From Harringtonia aguacate (Eukaryota; Ascomycota; Sordariomycetes; Ophiostomatales; Ophiostomataceae): a stretch of DNA of 64,000 nucleotides. The notes under the pieces are model-generated. The model searched no databases and was not told where the DNA came from. It was given only the letters and a program-made list of their open reading frames with translations. Shown in pieces: positions 1 through 12,127 of this stretch; the stretch's first letter is position 1; each line of letters opens with the position of its first letter. A program made the translations under genes and the position numbers. Location of the stretch: NCBI GenBank assembly GCA_014183095.1, contig JACCPH010000008.1, positions 426,221 to 490,220 on the forward strand, read 5' to 3'.

Positions 1-221
1 AGGTCAAGTATGTATTCGATAATTGTCTGCTCTTCTAGCTCAGTCAACTTTTTGGATTTCGGCGGGCTGTCGGTTTTAGAAAGGACTCCCTTTCGGCGGC
101 GACAAAGAGTTGATCGAGAAGTATTATAGATAGACGCTGCGCGACGGATTGTCAGCGACGGGTCTCTTTCCATAGCTTGAAGTGCTATGTTTAATTGAGC
201 ATCTTTTGAAGGAGTCTCCAT
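1..221 (-). CDS. Pogo/Tigger-like DNA transposase, N-terminal fragment cut by window edge
   Basis: Reading the minus strand from an ATG at 221-219 gives 73 codons with no stop, running off the left edge. The protein begins METPSKDAQLNIALQAME and continues with IRRAASIYNTSRSTLCRRR and a Lys/Pro-rich linker followed by LTELEEQTIIEYI. This is the usual start of fungal pogo/Fot1/Tigger-type transposases: a psq-type helix-turn-helix for binding the terminal repeats, then the start of a CENP-B-like second DNA-binding helix-turn-helix. The catalytic DDE core would lie outside the window. The reading frame is intact and of normal base composition, in sharp contrast to the AT-rich DNA just beyond 317, so this copy may be young or may have escaped mutation. 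Family membership is recognised from the motif pattern; activity cannot be judged. Confidence 0.75.
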   Translation of the reverse strand, partial: METPSKDAQLNIALQAMERDPSLTIRRAASIYNTSRSTLCRRRKGVLSKTDSPPKSKKLTELEEQTIIEYILD

Positions 222-278
222 TGTTGGTTGTAGAGAAAAACGTAGTTGAATGGTTAAAGTCTTGTGAAATAGCGAGGG

Positions 279-312
279 TGTCCCACTCACCCGTGTGTCC
301 CACTTACCCGTG
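279..312. repeat. Tandem 17-mer, probable subterminal repeats of the transposon
   Basis: Two adjacent direct copies, TGTCCCACTCACCCGTG (279-295) and TGTCCCACTTACCCGTG (296-312), lie about 60 bp upstream of the transposase start. They differ at one base, a C-to-T change at a CpA, which is the classic RIP step. Their place between transposase start and flanking AT-rich DNA suggests transposase-binding repeats at the element end. The matching right end is outside the window. Confidence 0.6.
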
Positions 313-316
313 GGTT

Positions 317-3300
317 ACGTTATCCTTTTTTATTAATTAAAAAGATTTTAAATAAAATTTAAAGTTACGTACTAATAAAAGTAAACATTAAAGACGTATA
401 CTATTATTTATAAATTAAAAAGAAAATAAGTAAAAGACTGTTTTTTATACTTACTATAGTTATTACAAGTACTTTGTCCTTTTATTTAAGCTTACAAATA
501 CTTTAACAACGTTTTAAAGTTACATTTATAATGCTTTAAAAAGCTTGTTAAACGTCTGTTGTATTACTTACTTAAACAACGTTTTTATTTTAAACATAAA
601 AAAAGTATATTTACTATGTTTACAAAGTATTACAACGTTTATAAAAAGTATAGTTATATATATAAAATTAAAAAAATGTAAATTCTTTTACAATTAAATA
701 AAAATTTTAAGCTTTATTTTTAAGTTTAAAAAGAATTTAAATAAATTTAATAAAAGTTTAAACGATTATAAATTAAACGTAGTTAAAAACGTTTTACAAC
801 ATTTAAGTGTTTTTAAAGTTTTATAACTTTTACTAACACTTTATTTACTGTTACATTAAAAAAGTAAGATTATTAACGGATTAAGTAAAAAAAATACTAA
901 AAGGTTAAAAGCTTATCAACGTTCTTTAAAGTAAACATAAGTAATAAGCTTTTAAAAAGCTTTAAAACACGTTTACAAACGTACTGTTATTATAGTTATA
1001 ACCTTACAGTTTTTATTTAAGTAAAAACAAACGTATTTACTTTTATAATAATTAAGATTTTATTTTAACTTAATAAAAAAGGCCGTTAATATTTAATAAC
1101 TTTTTAATTTAAAAAGTTTTATAACGTTAAGTTATATTATAAAACTTTTAATTAAAAGTTAATAACAATTATTATGTTTTTTAAAAAGTAACAGTACTAC
1201 TTAAAAAAAGCTAAGTATGTTAAAGTATTTAATAATTATATAAACTTACAAACTTTTATAAAGTAGTAAAGTTTAAGTAATTAATAAGGCTACTAATATA
1301 TGTATCTTTCCTTATTAACTTTTATAATTAAATATAAACTAAGATTAAAAAACCTAACTAATAAACCGTTGAAAAGACTAAACTATTAAAGAAAACTTAA
1401 TAAAACAAAATACTTTTTAAATCTTAAACGAAAAATAACTAAAGTTAAAAAGACTTTAATCAATCTTTTAAAAAAAAACACTAAAGTATTGTAAATGTAA
1501 AAAGTAATAGTATAAAAGGTTAAAGTGTAAAATCTTTTTTTTAAAAAGACGGTATAAAGCTGGTTTTTTATAAAGAACTTAAAAAGTACTTTAAATTAAG
1601 TAATAATTATTTAAATCTTTATTAAAAAATATTAAAAATTTAAAAAGAATTTTAAGTTTAACTTTTTATAAAATAAAAGGCGTTAAAAACACTTTACAAA
1701 GTAATTACCATTAATATATATTACTTAATTAATTACGTTTTAAAAAACCTTTATAAATTTTAAGGTTTTTAAACTATTAGTTAACTTAATTTTAAAGATT
1801 TAAAGGATTAACTTAAAATGTTAAAGTATTACTAAAGTAATATAAAACAGTTACTTTGTAATAAATAACTAGTTTATAAAAACGTAAAAAGTCCTTTACT
1901 AAAAAAGACTAACTTATGTTTTAAGAAAAAGTTATTAAAACGTAAGATCTTATAAATGTATTATAATAACTTATTAATAAGTTATTTTAACTGTTAAAGA
2001 ACATTAAACCTTTTTTAAAAGAAATTTTTTTAAAAAGGTATAGTAAAAAACGTTAAAGACTTTATAAAAAGTTGTTTAGTTTATTAGTTATTATAAGTAA
2101 AGACTTATTAAATTATATAAATAATGTAATAGTTGTTAACCATGTTTTATTTTTAAATAAATAAATAAATAAAACACGTTAATTAAGTTTTTAAACAATA
2201 CTTGTAATACTTTATTAATATAGTATAAATAACATAACCGTTACTATTATATACAACTAAGTTTATATATAATAATATAACAAATACATTAACTAAAAAG
2301 TCTTTATACAAAATTCTGATAAAATTTTGACTAAATTTTTACATAGTTATTAAAAACGTTTTTTTTAAAAAAAGAAATTAAAACTATAATTTATTGGTCT
2401 TTTTAAAGTAATAAAAGTAACTAATGCATAAGTATTTTGTTTTACGTTATTAAAACAGTATTAACAGTTCTACAATATCTTTTTTAATAACTTTATTAAA
2501 ACTTTAATAAAACTAAAACAAATTTAAAAAATAAAAAGTTAAAGTAATCTTAACTTAAAAGACACATATAAAAGACGTGTTTTTTGTAATTAAAATAAAA
2601 AGGTTAATTAACAAACTGTAATTAATAAGTAATAAAAGACAACATATATATATATGTAAGGTTATACAAACATAATAATATTATTAATATTTTATTAAAA
2701 ATTTAAGTAAAATACTAAATTAATACTTACTTTATTGTTAATTTTAACCTTAAAAAGCTTATGTATTTTATAGTTCTTAAACTTAACGTATAAAAAGGTT
2801 ACGTTAACTATTAAAGTAATAATATAAACAGCCTTTTATACTAAAAGAATAAGTATTAAGTATGTTAATAAACACTTTAACTTTTAAATATAATTAAAGT
2901 AGTTAATAAAGTCCTTTAGTATTAAGTTAAAAAACGGTTAGTAAAGTACCTTTTAATACGTTTTACTACCGTACTTTACTATTTTAATATAAAAGGTAAA
3001 AAGATAGTAAAAGACAATAAACTTAAAACCGTTTGTTAATAAAGTTGTACAAGTTGTAAAACACAACAAGTACAACTATAGTGTTAAGTAAAAGCTGTTC
3101 TTTTTTACTTTTTTATAATACTTTTAATTAAAGGATTAACTTTATTAATAAACAGTAAGTAGATTACTATATAATTTTAACAAAGTTGTAAACGACTTAA
3201 TACTACTTTAAAAAGTAATACTAAAGTTAATATTTGTAATACCTTAAATTATAAGTACATTGTTTTATACTTTTTTATCTTTAAACAATAAACAAGGTTT

Positions 3301-6300
3301 TTAATCTTTATTTAAAAAGTCTTTAACCTTTCATACAACTAAAGAATTATTTTTGTTGTTGTTAAAGACTTTAACAACCTTTTTATTTTAACTTACGTTA
3401 TAAATAAGTAAAGAAAATATAACTGTTTTAAGGTTAACGTTAAGGTCTTTTTTAATACTTTAGTTTATAATTATAAAGCTTTTTATTAACTTTTTGTTAA
3501 CAACAATAACAGTGTTTTTAAAAAAGTTATATAAGGTTTTCTTTAATATACTTAAGCTTATACTATATTTACTATTATAAAGGCTTTTTTTACAATGTAG
3601 TAAACGGTTTTTTCTCTTTTAACTTTATAGTAAACCTTTTTAATAATTACTTTAACCGTTAATAATATAAACAGTGTAATAACGTTATTTAAAACAATGT
3701 TAAAAACTTTGTCTTTGATACTTAAACGCTTACCTTAAGCTAGCGTTTTATATATTGAAAACGTTTTTATTATTTTTTTAACATTATATATTAAGTTAGT
3801 TAAAGTTAAACGTTTATAACCTTTAAAGGCTTTAAATGTTTTTAATGTATTTACTAAAAATTTTTATAATTAATTAAAAATTAACATACATTTTACTTAT
3901 ATTTAACTTAAATTTAATAACAATACTTATAAAATATTATAAATGTTGTAGTTATTTATATTAAATTTAAGTAAACAAACTTTAAAGTTATTACTATTAT
4001 TATTTACTTTATTATATTACTTTATTCTTATAGTAATAAATACGTTTATAACAAAAAGTTAATTTCTTTAATTAGTAACAATAAAAAAAATAAGTTAAAA
4101 TAATTATAAACAAATATATTATATATATACATATACTTTATTAAATTACAATAAAGCTATTAATAATACAATTAATTAACAACTAAACTATTAAATGTTA
4201 GACTTAATAGTTAATATAAAACTTTTATTAAGTAATTAAAAAGCTTATACAAAAAGTAAAAACGTAATAAACGTTTTTTTATTAGTTTTTCTTATTTTTT
4301 AAAGGGGTTTTTATTTAAAACAAAAAAAATTAAAAAGTTTTTTTTTTTTTAAAATAATTTACCTTAGTTTTTAAAACAATATATAAACTAAAATTCTTAT
4401 TAAATTCTATTAAGTTTTTAGTCTTTAATATAAAAAACAATGTAATTAAAAACAACATACTTAAAAAAAGAAATAGTTGTTATAAAACAACTTCTTTAAA
4501 AAGTAGTAAACTACATACACAGTTATAAGGCCTTTCGTTTAACTTTAACGGTAAATTCCACTAAAATTAAACTAATTTACTTTAAGTATTCCTTAACTAA
4601 AATCCTTTTACTGTTTAAAGAATGTAATCCTTTAAGATTAAACAAAAAGGCTTGACTAAAACTTTAACGCAACGATAACTATAAAAGAAGTAAAGAACTT
4701 GCCTTTTTGTTAAAGGAGATTAAGAATTAAACTTGTTATAACTTAAATACATATTACCTTTAACTTTATTAGGATTTTGTATAAAGTCCTTTTAAAATTG
4801 TGTTTACGTGTTTTTTGGTCTTTTTACTTAGTTACAACTACCCTTTACATATAAAGTAAACTTTATGTTTACTTAAGCTTTTTTTAAAAGTTTTAATTAA
4901 TGTAAAACGGTTTAAAGCTTTATATTTTAATAAACTTATTTTATAAACATTAAAGTAAGTATAAAAAGTTTTTATTTAATTTTTTAACCACTTTACTAAA
5001 AAATTTTTAAAGTAGTTGTTTTAAGTTAAAAAAATTGTTTTAAAACATTATTATACTTAAACAACAAAAAATATATAAAACCTTTATGTTTTATTAACTT
5101 AACGTTTTATTGAAGTTTTAGTTTTATATTATAAACATACTTAATACTTTATACTTTTAATAAAAAGATACTTATATTAATACCGTTTTTTAATTACTTT
5201 AATAAAAAGTAATATTATATTATATTATTCTTTATTGTTTTAAAAAAAGTATGTTTAAGTACTTTTTAAAGTTTTTATACTATTTTTTAAAACTTAAAGG
5301 TTTTATTAATATAAAGGTTTTTCTTAGTTTAACTTTTACGTTTATAAAGTTAATAAAGTTTAAGTGTTTTTTAAAAGTTTAAAGGTTTATTACTTTTTTA
5401 AAAAAGCTGTTGTTTTATTTTATAATAAAGAAGTGAAGATTTTGTTTCTTTTATAGTTTTTATTAATGCTTTTTTATAAAAAAAATTAATATATTGTTTA
5501 ATAAATTTATAATAAAACTTTTATTTATATTAATACTTTATAACATAAACAGTTAGAGTATAAAAAGGTTATAAGTTTTATAAAAAGTTGTTATTACTTA
5601 TTATATACTTTTTATAAAGTAAAGCTTTACTATTTTATAAATTACTTAAAATATTAATAAAGAGTAAATAATAAAAATACTTATTAAATACATTACTGTA
5701 TAGTATTACTAATTTATAAATTAATTTAATTTTTAATAAAGTTATAATTATAAGTAAAGATTGTTGTATTGTTGTTAAGTTTATTATACAGTTATTTTAT
5801 AAAAGGTAAACTATTTATGTGTATTATGTTATAGGAAGAGTATGTGATAGTTGTATAGGTTATAAAGACACTTTAAGGTTGTACTAAACCTACAACTTTA
5901 ATAAAGCTTAATTATAAAAAAGAAAGTACTATTACAAACCTTTATACTAACCTTATATTATTATTATCGTTTACTGCCTTTACTGTTACTACTACTTACT
6001 ACTACTATCGTAGATATTTTTAAGATCTGTACCTACTTTTTAAACGTAGCTCCTTAAGCTACGTCTTTGTTATTTACTTAACCCTTATTTGCTTTTGTAA
6101 AAGACTGACCTGTTTAAATATACTATATATTTTGTCTTTGCCTACTTATTTGTTTGCTTAACTGTGATATATAATAATTATTATATTAAAAATTGTTTTA
6201 AATTTAAGTAAGTTATTGTAAAAAAATAAAAAATATTAATTGTTTAATTTAATTTATATATATATTGTAAAAGTAAAACTATTTTATTTATAATACTAAA

Positions 6301-6515
6301 AAGATTATGTACTTTATACAAATATTATAAAAGTATAGTATGTTTTAATTGTTTAAGTCAAAGTAATTAAAAGTAAAAAAAAAAAGTAATTGATATTAAA
6401 TTTATAATACTATATAATTTTATTATACTTTAATATATTCTGTTTATTATATTAACGTAGTAACTCTTATCTTTTATAGATTAATTAACTGTACGTTCTT
6501 TAAAATAGTATAAAT
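317..6515. other. Extremely AT-rich, gene-free block (RIP-like isochore or pericentromeric DNA)
   Basis: About 6.2 kb of roughly 80-85% A+T by eye, with no reading frame of 60 codons and dense stops in every frame. TpA is very abundant. The remaining cytosines on both strands lie mainly in ApC (GpT) context, while TpC/GpA are rare. CpG survives often, as in the frequent ACGTT. Short stretches are less extreme (about 4520-4740 and 5940-6180) and may be the most recognisable remnants of whatever was mutated. The left border is sharp and abuts a transposon end. Such blocks in Sordariomycetes are usually repeat-mutated transposons, including those forming centromeres; the window cannot tell these apart. 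Confidence 0.75.
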
Positions 6516-6583
6516 TCTGTCAAGACCGCCTTCTTGTAGGGGCTCGCCCTCTTGGCTTTACGTCGCGCATCAACAACTCCTGG

Positions 6584-6880
6584 CCCGCATAACAGGCAGC
6601 CGGCTTTGCCGTTTTGTCCCCCCTCCTGTAGAAGGGGCACTACAGTCCTACAGTTATTGATTTACAAGCCAATTTAATAAGCTATCATTATATAAAAAGA
6701 AAGTGCTCAACCTTAGTAAAATCCCGTCTTCTCATTAGCTGTCAAATCGAGGCACTCACGTGACTGATACCGCTGCTTTTTACGCCCTTTTCCCCGTCGC
6801 CCGCGTAACAGGCAGCCAGCGTTTAACGTTTTGTCACCTCCCCCACTGGGGAGGGGGGGGGGCATTACCAGTCACAAGCC
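6584..6880 (+). repeat. Diverged direct repeat, about 75 bp per copy
   Basis: A copy at about 6584-6658 and another at about 6800-6878 share the core CCCGC(A/G)TAACAGGCAGCC, then a GTTTTGTC stretch, then a small inverted pair of C and G runs and a GGCA(C/T)TAC segment. They are spaced about 216 bp apart. Sequence between and around them is not clearly repeated. These may be ends of a small non-autonomous element or remains of a duplication at the edge of the AT-rich block. Confidence 0.6.
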
Positions 6881-7038
6881 CTGTACCAACTTCTGTAAAC
6901 GAGCGCCTTGCTAGTACTGATAATTTCGTTCTGCGAAGTTACTGTTTGAGAATTTAACACATACGCGGGACGCGGACAGGTGGCCTGCTAGTGTATTTAC
7001 ATGAAGGCACGATTCATTGTAGTACAGTATATTACGTG

Positions 7039-7045
7039 TATAAAA
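7039..7045 (+). promoter_or_regulatory. TATA-like box upstream of AROM
   Basis: TATAAAA lies 264 bp before the chosen AROM start codon, and no ATG-initiated frame of note begins between them. It could place transcription start near 7070-7100. The spacing is reasonable for a filamentous fungus, but the assignment rests on this short match only. Confidence 0.35.
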
Positions 7046-7308
7046 CCTCGTTAATTTACTAGTCACTCTTGACCGCCTGAGTCCCTAATTGATTTCCTAT
7101 TCAAGATTCCTGTATCTTACGAGGTGGCGGGGTGTTGATTTTCCGAGCACCAACTTATAGACACACCCCCTATGTTGAATCGCATGGCCCGTCGCCCCAC
7201 ATATCACACGCCCCTAGAAAAAAAAGTAAAAGTCTCCAAGGAGTCATACTACACCGTAGAGATGCAATTCCAAGTGCCCATCCTGATCCAGGACACCCAA
7301 TTGCAACC

Positions 7309-10300
7309 ATGGCGGCCACAGAAGCGAATGGCAGCGGTCCTACACGGATTTCGATCCTTGGAAAAGAGACTATCATTGTTGACCACGGCATATGGTTGGA
7401 CTTCGTTCCTCATGACTTGCTCAATAATATACCGTCCTCAACTTATGCTCTGATCACGGACACCAACATCTCCCCTCTCTATGTTGAGCCGTTCAAGTTG
7501 GCGTTCGAGAAGGCACGGTTGGCTCTGCCCAAAGCAGCTACATCTCGTCTCATTACCTATGCCACCCCCCCTGGCGAGACCACAAAAAGCCGCGAGACCA
7601 AGGCGGAGATTGAAGACTGGATGCTGTCACAAAAGTGCACGAGGGACACTGTTATCATTGCACTGGGAGGCGGAGTGATCGGTGACATGATTGGTTATGT
7701 TGCTGCTACGTTCATGCGAGGAGTGCGTTTTGTTCAAGTGCCAACCTCGCTCCTCGCCATGGTGGACTCATCCATCGGGGGGAAGACGGCCATTGACACT
7801 CCTTCGGGCAAGAACCTTGTCGGAGCCTTCTGGCAGCCCCAACGGGTCTACATCGATCTCGATTTTCTTGGGTCTCTTCCGACACGCGAGTTCATCAATG
7901 GCATGGCCGAAGTCATCAAGACGGCTGCCATACGCAACGAAACCGAGTTTACGACTCTCGAAGACAATGCCTCTCTGGTGCTCCAGGCAGTGCGTTCACG
8001 CCCACCGAACGCAACCTCAGCTGACCTAGCCCCAATTCGCTCCATTCTGAAGCGCATTGTTCTTGCGTCGGCCCGTATTAAGGCCGAAGTTGTTTCGGCC
8101 GACGAGAAGGAAGGCGGTCTTCGGAACCTTCTCAATTTCGGCCACTCAATTGGCCATGCGTACGAGGCTATTTTGACCCCCCAGGTTCTTCACGGCGAAG
8201 CAGTCGCTATCGGGATGGTCAAAGAAGCCGAGCTGGCTCGTTACCTGGGTGTGCTGCGGCCTAGCGCCGTGGCCCGCCTTGTCAAGTGCATCGCCAGCTA
8301 CGACCTGCCTACGTCCGTTGCCGACAAACGCATCGTTTCTTTGACAGCTGGCAAGCAGTGCCCTGTCGATGTTTTGTTGGAAAAAATGGCCGTCGACAAG
8401 AAGAACGACGGGGCTAACAAGAAGATTGTTATGCTCTCCGCCATCGGCAAGACCTATGAGCCCCGGGCTACCGTAGTTGACGACAAGGATATTCGCTTTG
8501 TCCTATCACCTGCTGTGACCGTGTCACCGGGTATTCCTAACAACCTCGGCGTCACCGTGGCGCCGCCTGGGTCGAAGAGCATCTCTAACCGAGCTCTCGT
8601 TCTGGCTGCCCTAGGAAACGGCGCGTGCCGTTTGCATAACTTGCTACGCTCGGACGACACGGAGTATATGCTTACGGCCATCTCTCAGCTAAACGGCGCC
8701 AGCTACTCTTGGGAGGAATCCGGCGAGGTGTTGCGCGTGACGGGGAACGGCGGCAGCCTGACTGCCAGCAGCGATCCGCTGTATCTCGGAAATGCGGGCA
8801 CTGCATCTCGCTTTCTCACGTCAGTCGTGGCTCTCTGCACCCCATCCGGTGCTACATCAACTGTCCTCACCGGCAACGAAAGGATGAAAGTGCGGCCCAT
8901 TGGCCCCCTCGTCAATGCCTTGCGTTCCAACGGTGTCACGATCAGGTATCTGGGCAACGAAAATAGCCTTCCTGTGCGGGTCGATGCCGCGGGTGGTCTG
9001 GAAGGTGGCGTTGTGGAGTTGGCGGCAACTGTGTCGTCTCAATATGTGTCTTCTCTCCTGATGGTGGCCCCCTATGCCAAGAAGCCTGTTGTGCTACGAC
9101 TCGTTGGAGGAAAGCCTATCTCCCAGCCATACATTGACATGACGATTTCTATGATGGCCGCTTTCGGCATCCGGGTGCAGAAGTCAGACGATGATCCGAA
9201 CACTTACCATATCCCAACTGGCATCTACCACAACCCCATGGATTACGTTGTCGAGAGTGATGCCAGCTCGGCTACCTACCCCCTCGCGGTAGCAGCCATA
9301 ACAGGAGCGATGTGCACAATTCCAAATATTGGATCGGCTTCACTGCAGGGAGATGCAGGCTTTGCTGTCGGGGTTCTTCGCCCGATGGGGTGCTCTGTGA
9401 CGCAGACTGCCACGTCAACGACTGTCACCGGGCCGCCACCTGGAGGTCTCAAGGCTCTTGACAGCATTGACATGGAGTCTATGACCGACGCGTTCCTGAC
9501 AGCTTGCATCCTGGCAGCCGTAGCCACAGGCACGACACGAATCACCGGGATTGCTAACCAACGTGTCAAGGAGTGCAACCGCATCCTGGCCATGAAGGAT
9601 GAACTAGCGAAGTTTGGTGTTCAGTGCGCAGAGCTGGAAGACGGAATCGAAGTAACTGGCAGACATATTGACAAGCTGTCTCACCCATCGGAGGGAATTT
9701 GCTGTTACGATGATCATCGGGTGGCCATGAGCTTTAGCGTGTTGTCCGTCGTGGGGCCCCAGCCTGTCTCTATACTTGAACGAGAATGTGTTGGAAAGAC
9801 GTGGCCCGGCTGGTGGGACGTGCTGTCCCAGTCCTTCAAGGTGGTGCTACAGGGCAACGCCCTAGACGAGTCCCGTGGCGCACAACCTTCTCTGGGACTG
9901 CTGGCTTCCAACCGGTCCATTTTTATAATCGGCATGAGAGGCGCTGGCAAAACTACGACGGGGTACTGGGCCGTTCAAGCCTTGGGTCACACGTTTGTTG
10001 ATCTGGATGCCGAACTGGAGCGGAAATATGGGATGACCATACCTGAAATGATTCGCGGGGAGTTTGGCTGGGAAGGTTTCCGGAAAGCCGAAACTGAACT
10101 CCTCGCAGAGGTCATGGAAACAAAGCCTACTGGATACGTATTCTCATGTGGCGGTGGCATAGTGGAAACGCCAGCTGCCCGTAAGCTGCTCATCACCTAC
10201 CGTCGCAGCGGAGGCTGTGTTCTACTTGTCCACCGGGACACCGACCAGGTCATCGACTACCTCATGCAGGACAAGAGCCGACCCGCATACTCGGAAGATA

Positions 10301-12127
10301 TCAGAGGTGTTTACATGCGACGCAGGGCCTGGTACGAGGAGTGCAGCAGCCATTACTACTACAGTCCATACAGCGGTATGGGTACACCACAACGAGAAGC
10401 GCCTGCAGACTTCACTCAGCTGCTGACTCTCGTCAGCGGCCGATGCACCCATCTGGAGGATGTGAAGAAAAAGGCGGAATCGTTTTTTGTGTCGCTCACT
10501 GTGCCCGACGTCTCAACCGCCGTGGACATCATCCCCCGCGTTGTGGTCGGATCTGACGCCGTGGAGCTGCGTGTGGACCTTCTGGACAGCTATTCTGTCG
10601 AGTCCGTCTGCAAGCAAGTATCGCTGTTACGGTCGGCGGCCAAGAGTCTTCCCATCATCTTCACCGTGCGTACGGCGGGCCAGGGCGGCAGGTTTCCAGA
10701 TGCGGATCCCGACCAGGCTCTTGCTCTGTATCGTGCAGCCATTCGCCTGGGGGTTGAGTACATCGACGTCGAAATGACTATGCCAGACACGGTGATCCAG
10801 GCGGTCACTAGTGAAAAGGGACATTCGCGGATCATCGCTTCGCATCACGATCCCCAGGGAAAGTTGTCATGGAAAAACGGCGGGTGGGCTTCGTACTACA
10901 ACAAGGCTCTACAACATGGAGACATTATCAAGCTCATCGGTGTTGCTCGTACCATGGAGGACAACTTTTCGGTAGCCTCATTCAAGTCGAAGATGCAGGC
11001 AGCATATCCAACGCCCATCATCGCATTCAACATGGGTGACCAGGGAAAGCTAAGCCGTATCCTGAACGGGTTTCTCACCCCGGTTGCACACTCCGAACTG
11101 CCGTTCGCGGCGGCTCCGGGACAGTTATCGGCACGGGAGATCCGGCAGGCTTTGTCACTAATTGGGCGCTTAGATGCACGCCGTTTCATCCTTTTCGGCG
11201 AACCCATCTCAAAGTCCCGGTCGCCCGCCCTTCACAACACGCTCTTTTCCACGAGCGGACTCCCCCATCACTACTCTATGATTGAGACGAGTAGTATGGC
11301 CGACATACGCCCCATCGTGCAGTCCCCCGACTTTGGTGGCGCGTCAGTGACAATCCCCTTGAAACTGGAGGTCATGCATCTGGTAGATGAGGTGACCGAA
11401 TCAGCCAAGATCATTGGTGCTGTGAATACCATCATTCCAATTTTACCAGTGGGTGACCATAAGACAAGCGCCCGGCTGCTTGGGGACAATACAGACTGGA
11501 TGGGCATGGTACACGCGTTGCGAGGCGCTGGCGTTGAGAAGCTCTCGGTATCTACCAAGGCCGCCGGACTAGTGGTAGGCTCTGGTGGGACCACACGCGC
11601 CGCTGTGTACGCACTCCATGCGTTGGGTTTTGGACCAATCTACCTAGCCGCTCGCAATCTAAGCAGAAGCAAGCAGATTGTTGCATCTTTCCCGGCCGAG
11701 TACGACATCCAACTCCTGAGCTCGCCAACATCGCATGGTACTGGAGCAGAGTCTCTTGCAGCACCCTCTGTCATCATCACCACGGTTCCGGCCGATAGAC
11801 CTCTGGATGCTGGCGTACTGGATATTGTGACAGCGGCTCTAAAGCGTTCTGTCTCGTCGGCAGGGCCCCTGGTGTTACTGGAGATGGCCTACCAACCACG
11901 CCATACTCCGCTAATGAAACTGGCCGAAGATGCCGGATGGACAACAGTTCCGGGACTGGAAGTTTTAGCTGCGCAAGGCTGGTACCAGGTAAGGAAGCCC
12001 CAGGCGTGTATCACTTTACGTAAAGTTTGTGACTTACATTGAATCTGCATAGTTCCAACTCTGGACCGGTATCACACCGCTCTACAAGGATGCACGGGCG
12101 GCTGTTATGGGCAGCGAATTACCGTGA
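7309..12127 (+). CDS. aroM: AROM pentafunctional shikimate pathway protein
   Basis: One polypeptide of 1,584 aa, the usual AROM length, catalyses five consecutive steps from DAHP to EPSP. Domains in order: 3-dehydroquinate synthase (about 1-390, glycine-rich GGGVIGD and the DSSIGGKTAID stretch); EPSP synthase (about 400-850, PPGSKSISNRALVLAALGNG near 418); shikimate kinase (about 870-1050, P-loop GMRGAGKTTT near 874); type I 3-dehydroquinate dehydratase (about 1060-1290, His in ASHHDPQG and Schiff-base Lys in IIKLIGVA); shikimate dehydrogenase (about 1295-1584, SKSRSPALHN and GDNTDWMG). A phase-0 intron at 11989-12052 (GTAAGG...CATAG) must be removed; without it the C-terminus ends wrongly. 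The last exon (12053-12127) encodes FQLWTGITPLYKDARAAVMG, the expected AROM end. The ATG at 7309 starts MAATEANGSGPTRISILGKE, matching the family N-terminus. It acts in the cytosol. Confidence 0.97.

Larger units (their letters stand above)
6516..7308. other. Transition zone and upstream region of the AROM gene
   Basis: Base composition returns to normal here. The stretch holds a diverged direct repeat (6584-6880, listed separately), a CACGTG hexamer (6757-6762), a TATA-like box (7039-7045), one TGAGTC half-site (7078-7083) and one GTATCTTAC motif (7112-7120). A 65-codon frame at 6760-6957 overlaps the repeat copy and looks like chance. The frame leading into AROM is open upstream from 7132 but begins with GTG, has no ATG before 7309, and its sequence is unlike the start of AROM proteins, so it is treated as leader. 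Confidence 0.6.

Noticed and set aside
317..6515. Inserted mitochondrial DNA or an AT-rich gene in the low-GC block
   Set aside because: No long frame exists under standard code, no mitochondrial gene, tRNA or rRNA pattern was recognised, and the flank is a transposon end. A translation with the mitochondrial code was not done exhaustively.
7132..7308. N-terminal extension of AROM by 59 codons
   Set aside because: It would need a GTG start, contains no ATG, and the family N-terminus begins exactly at the ATG at 7309.
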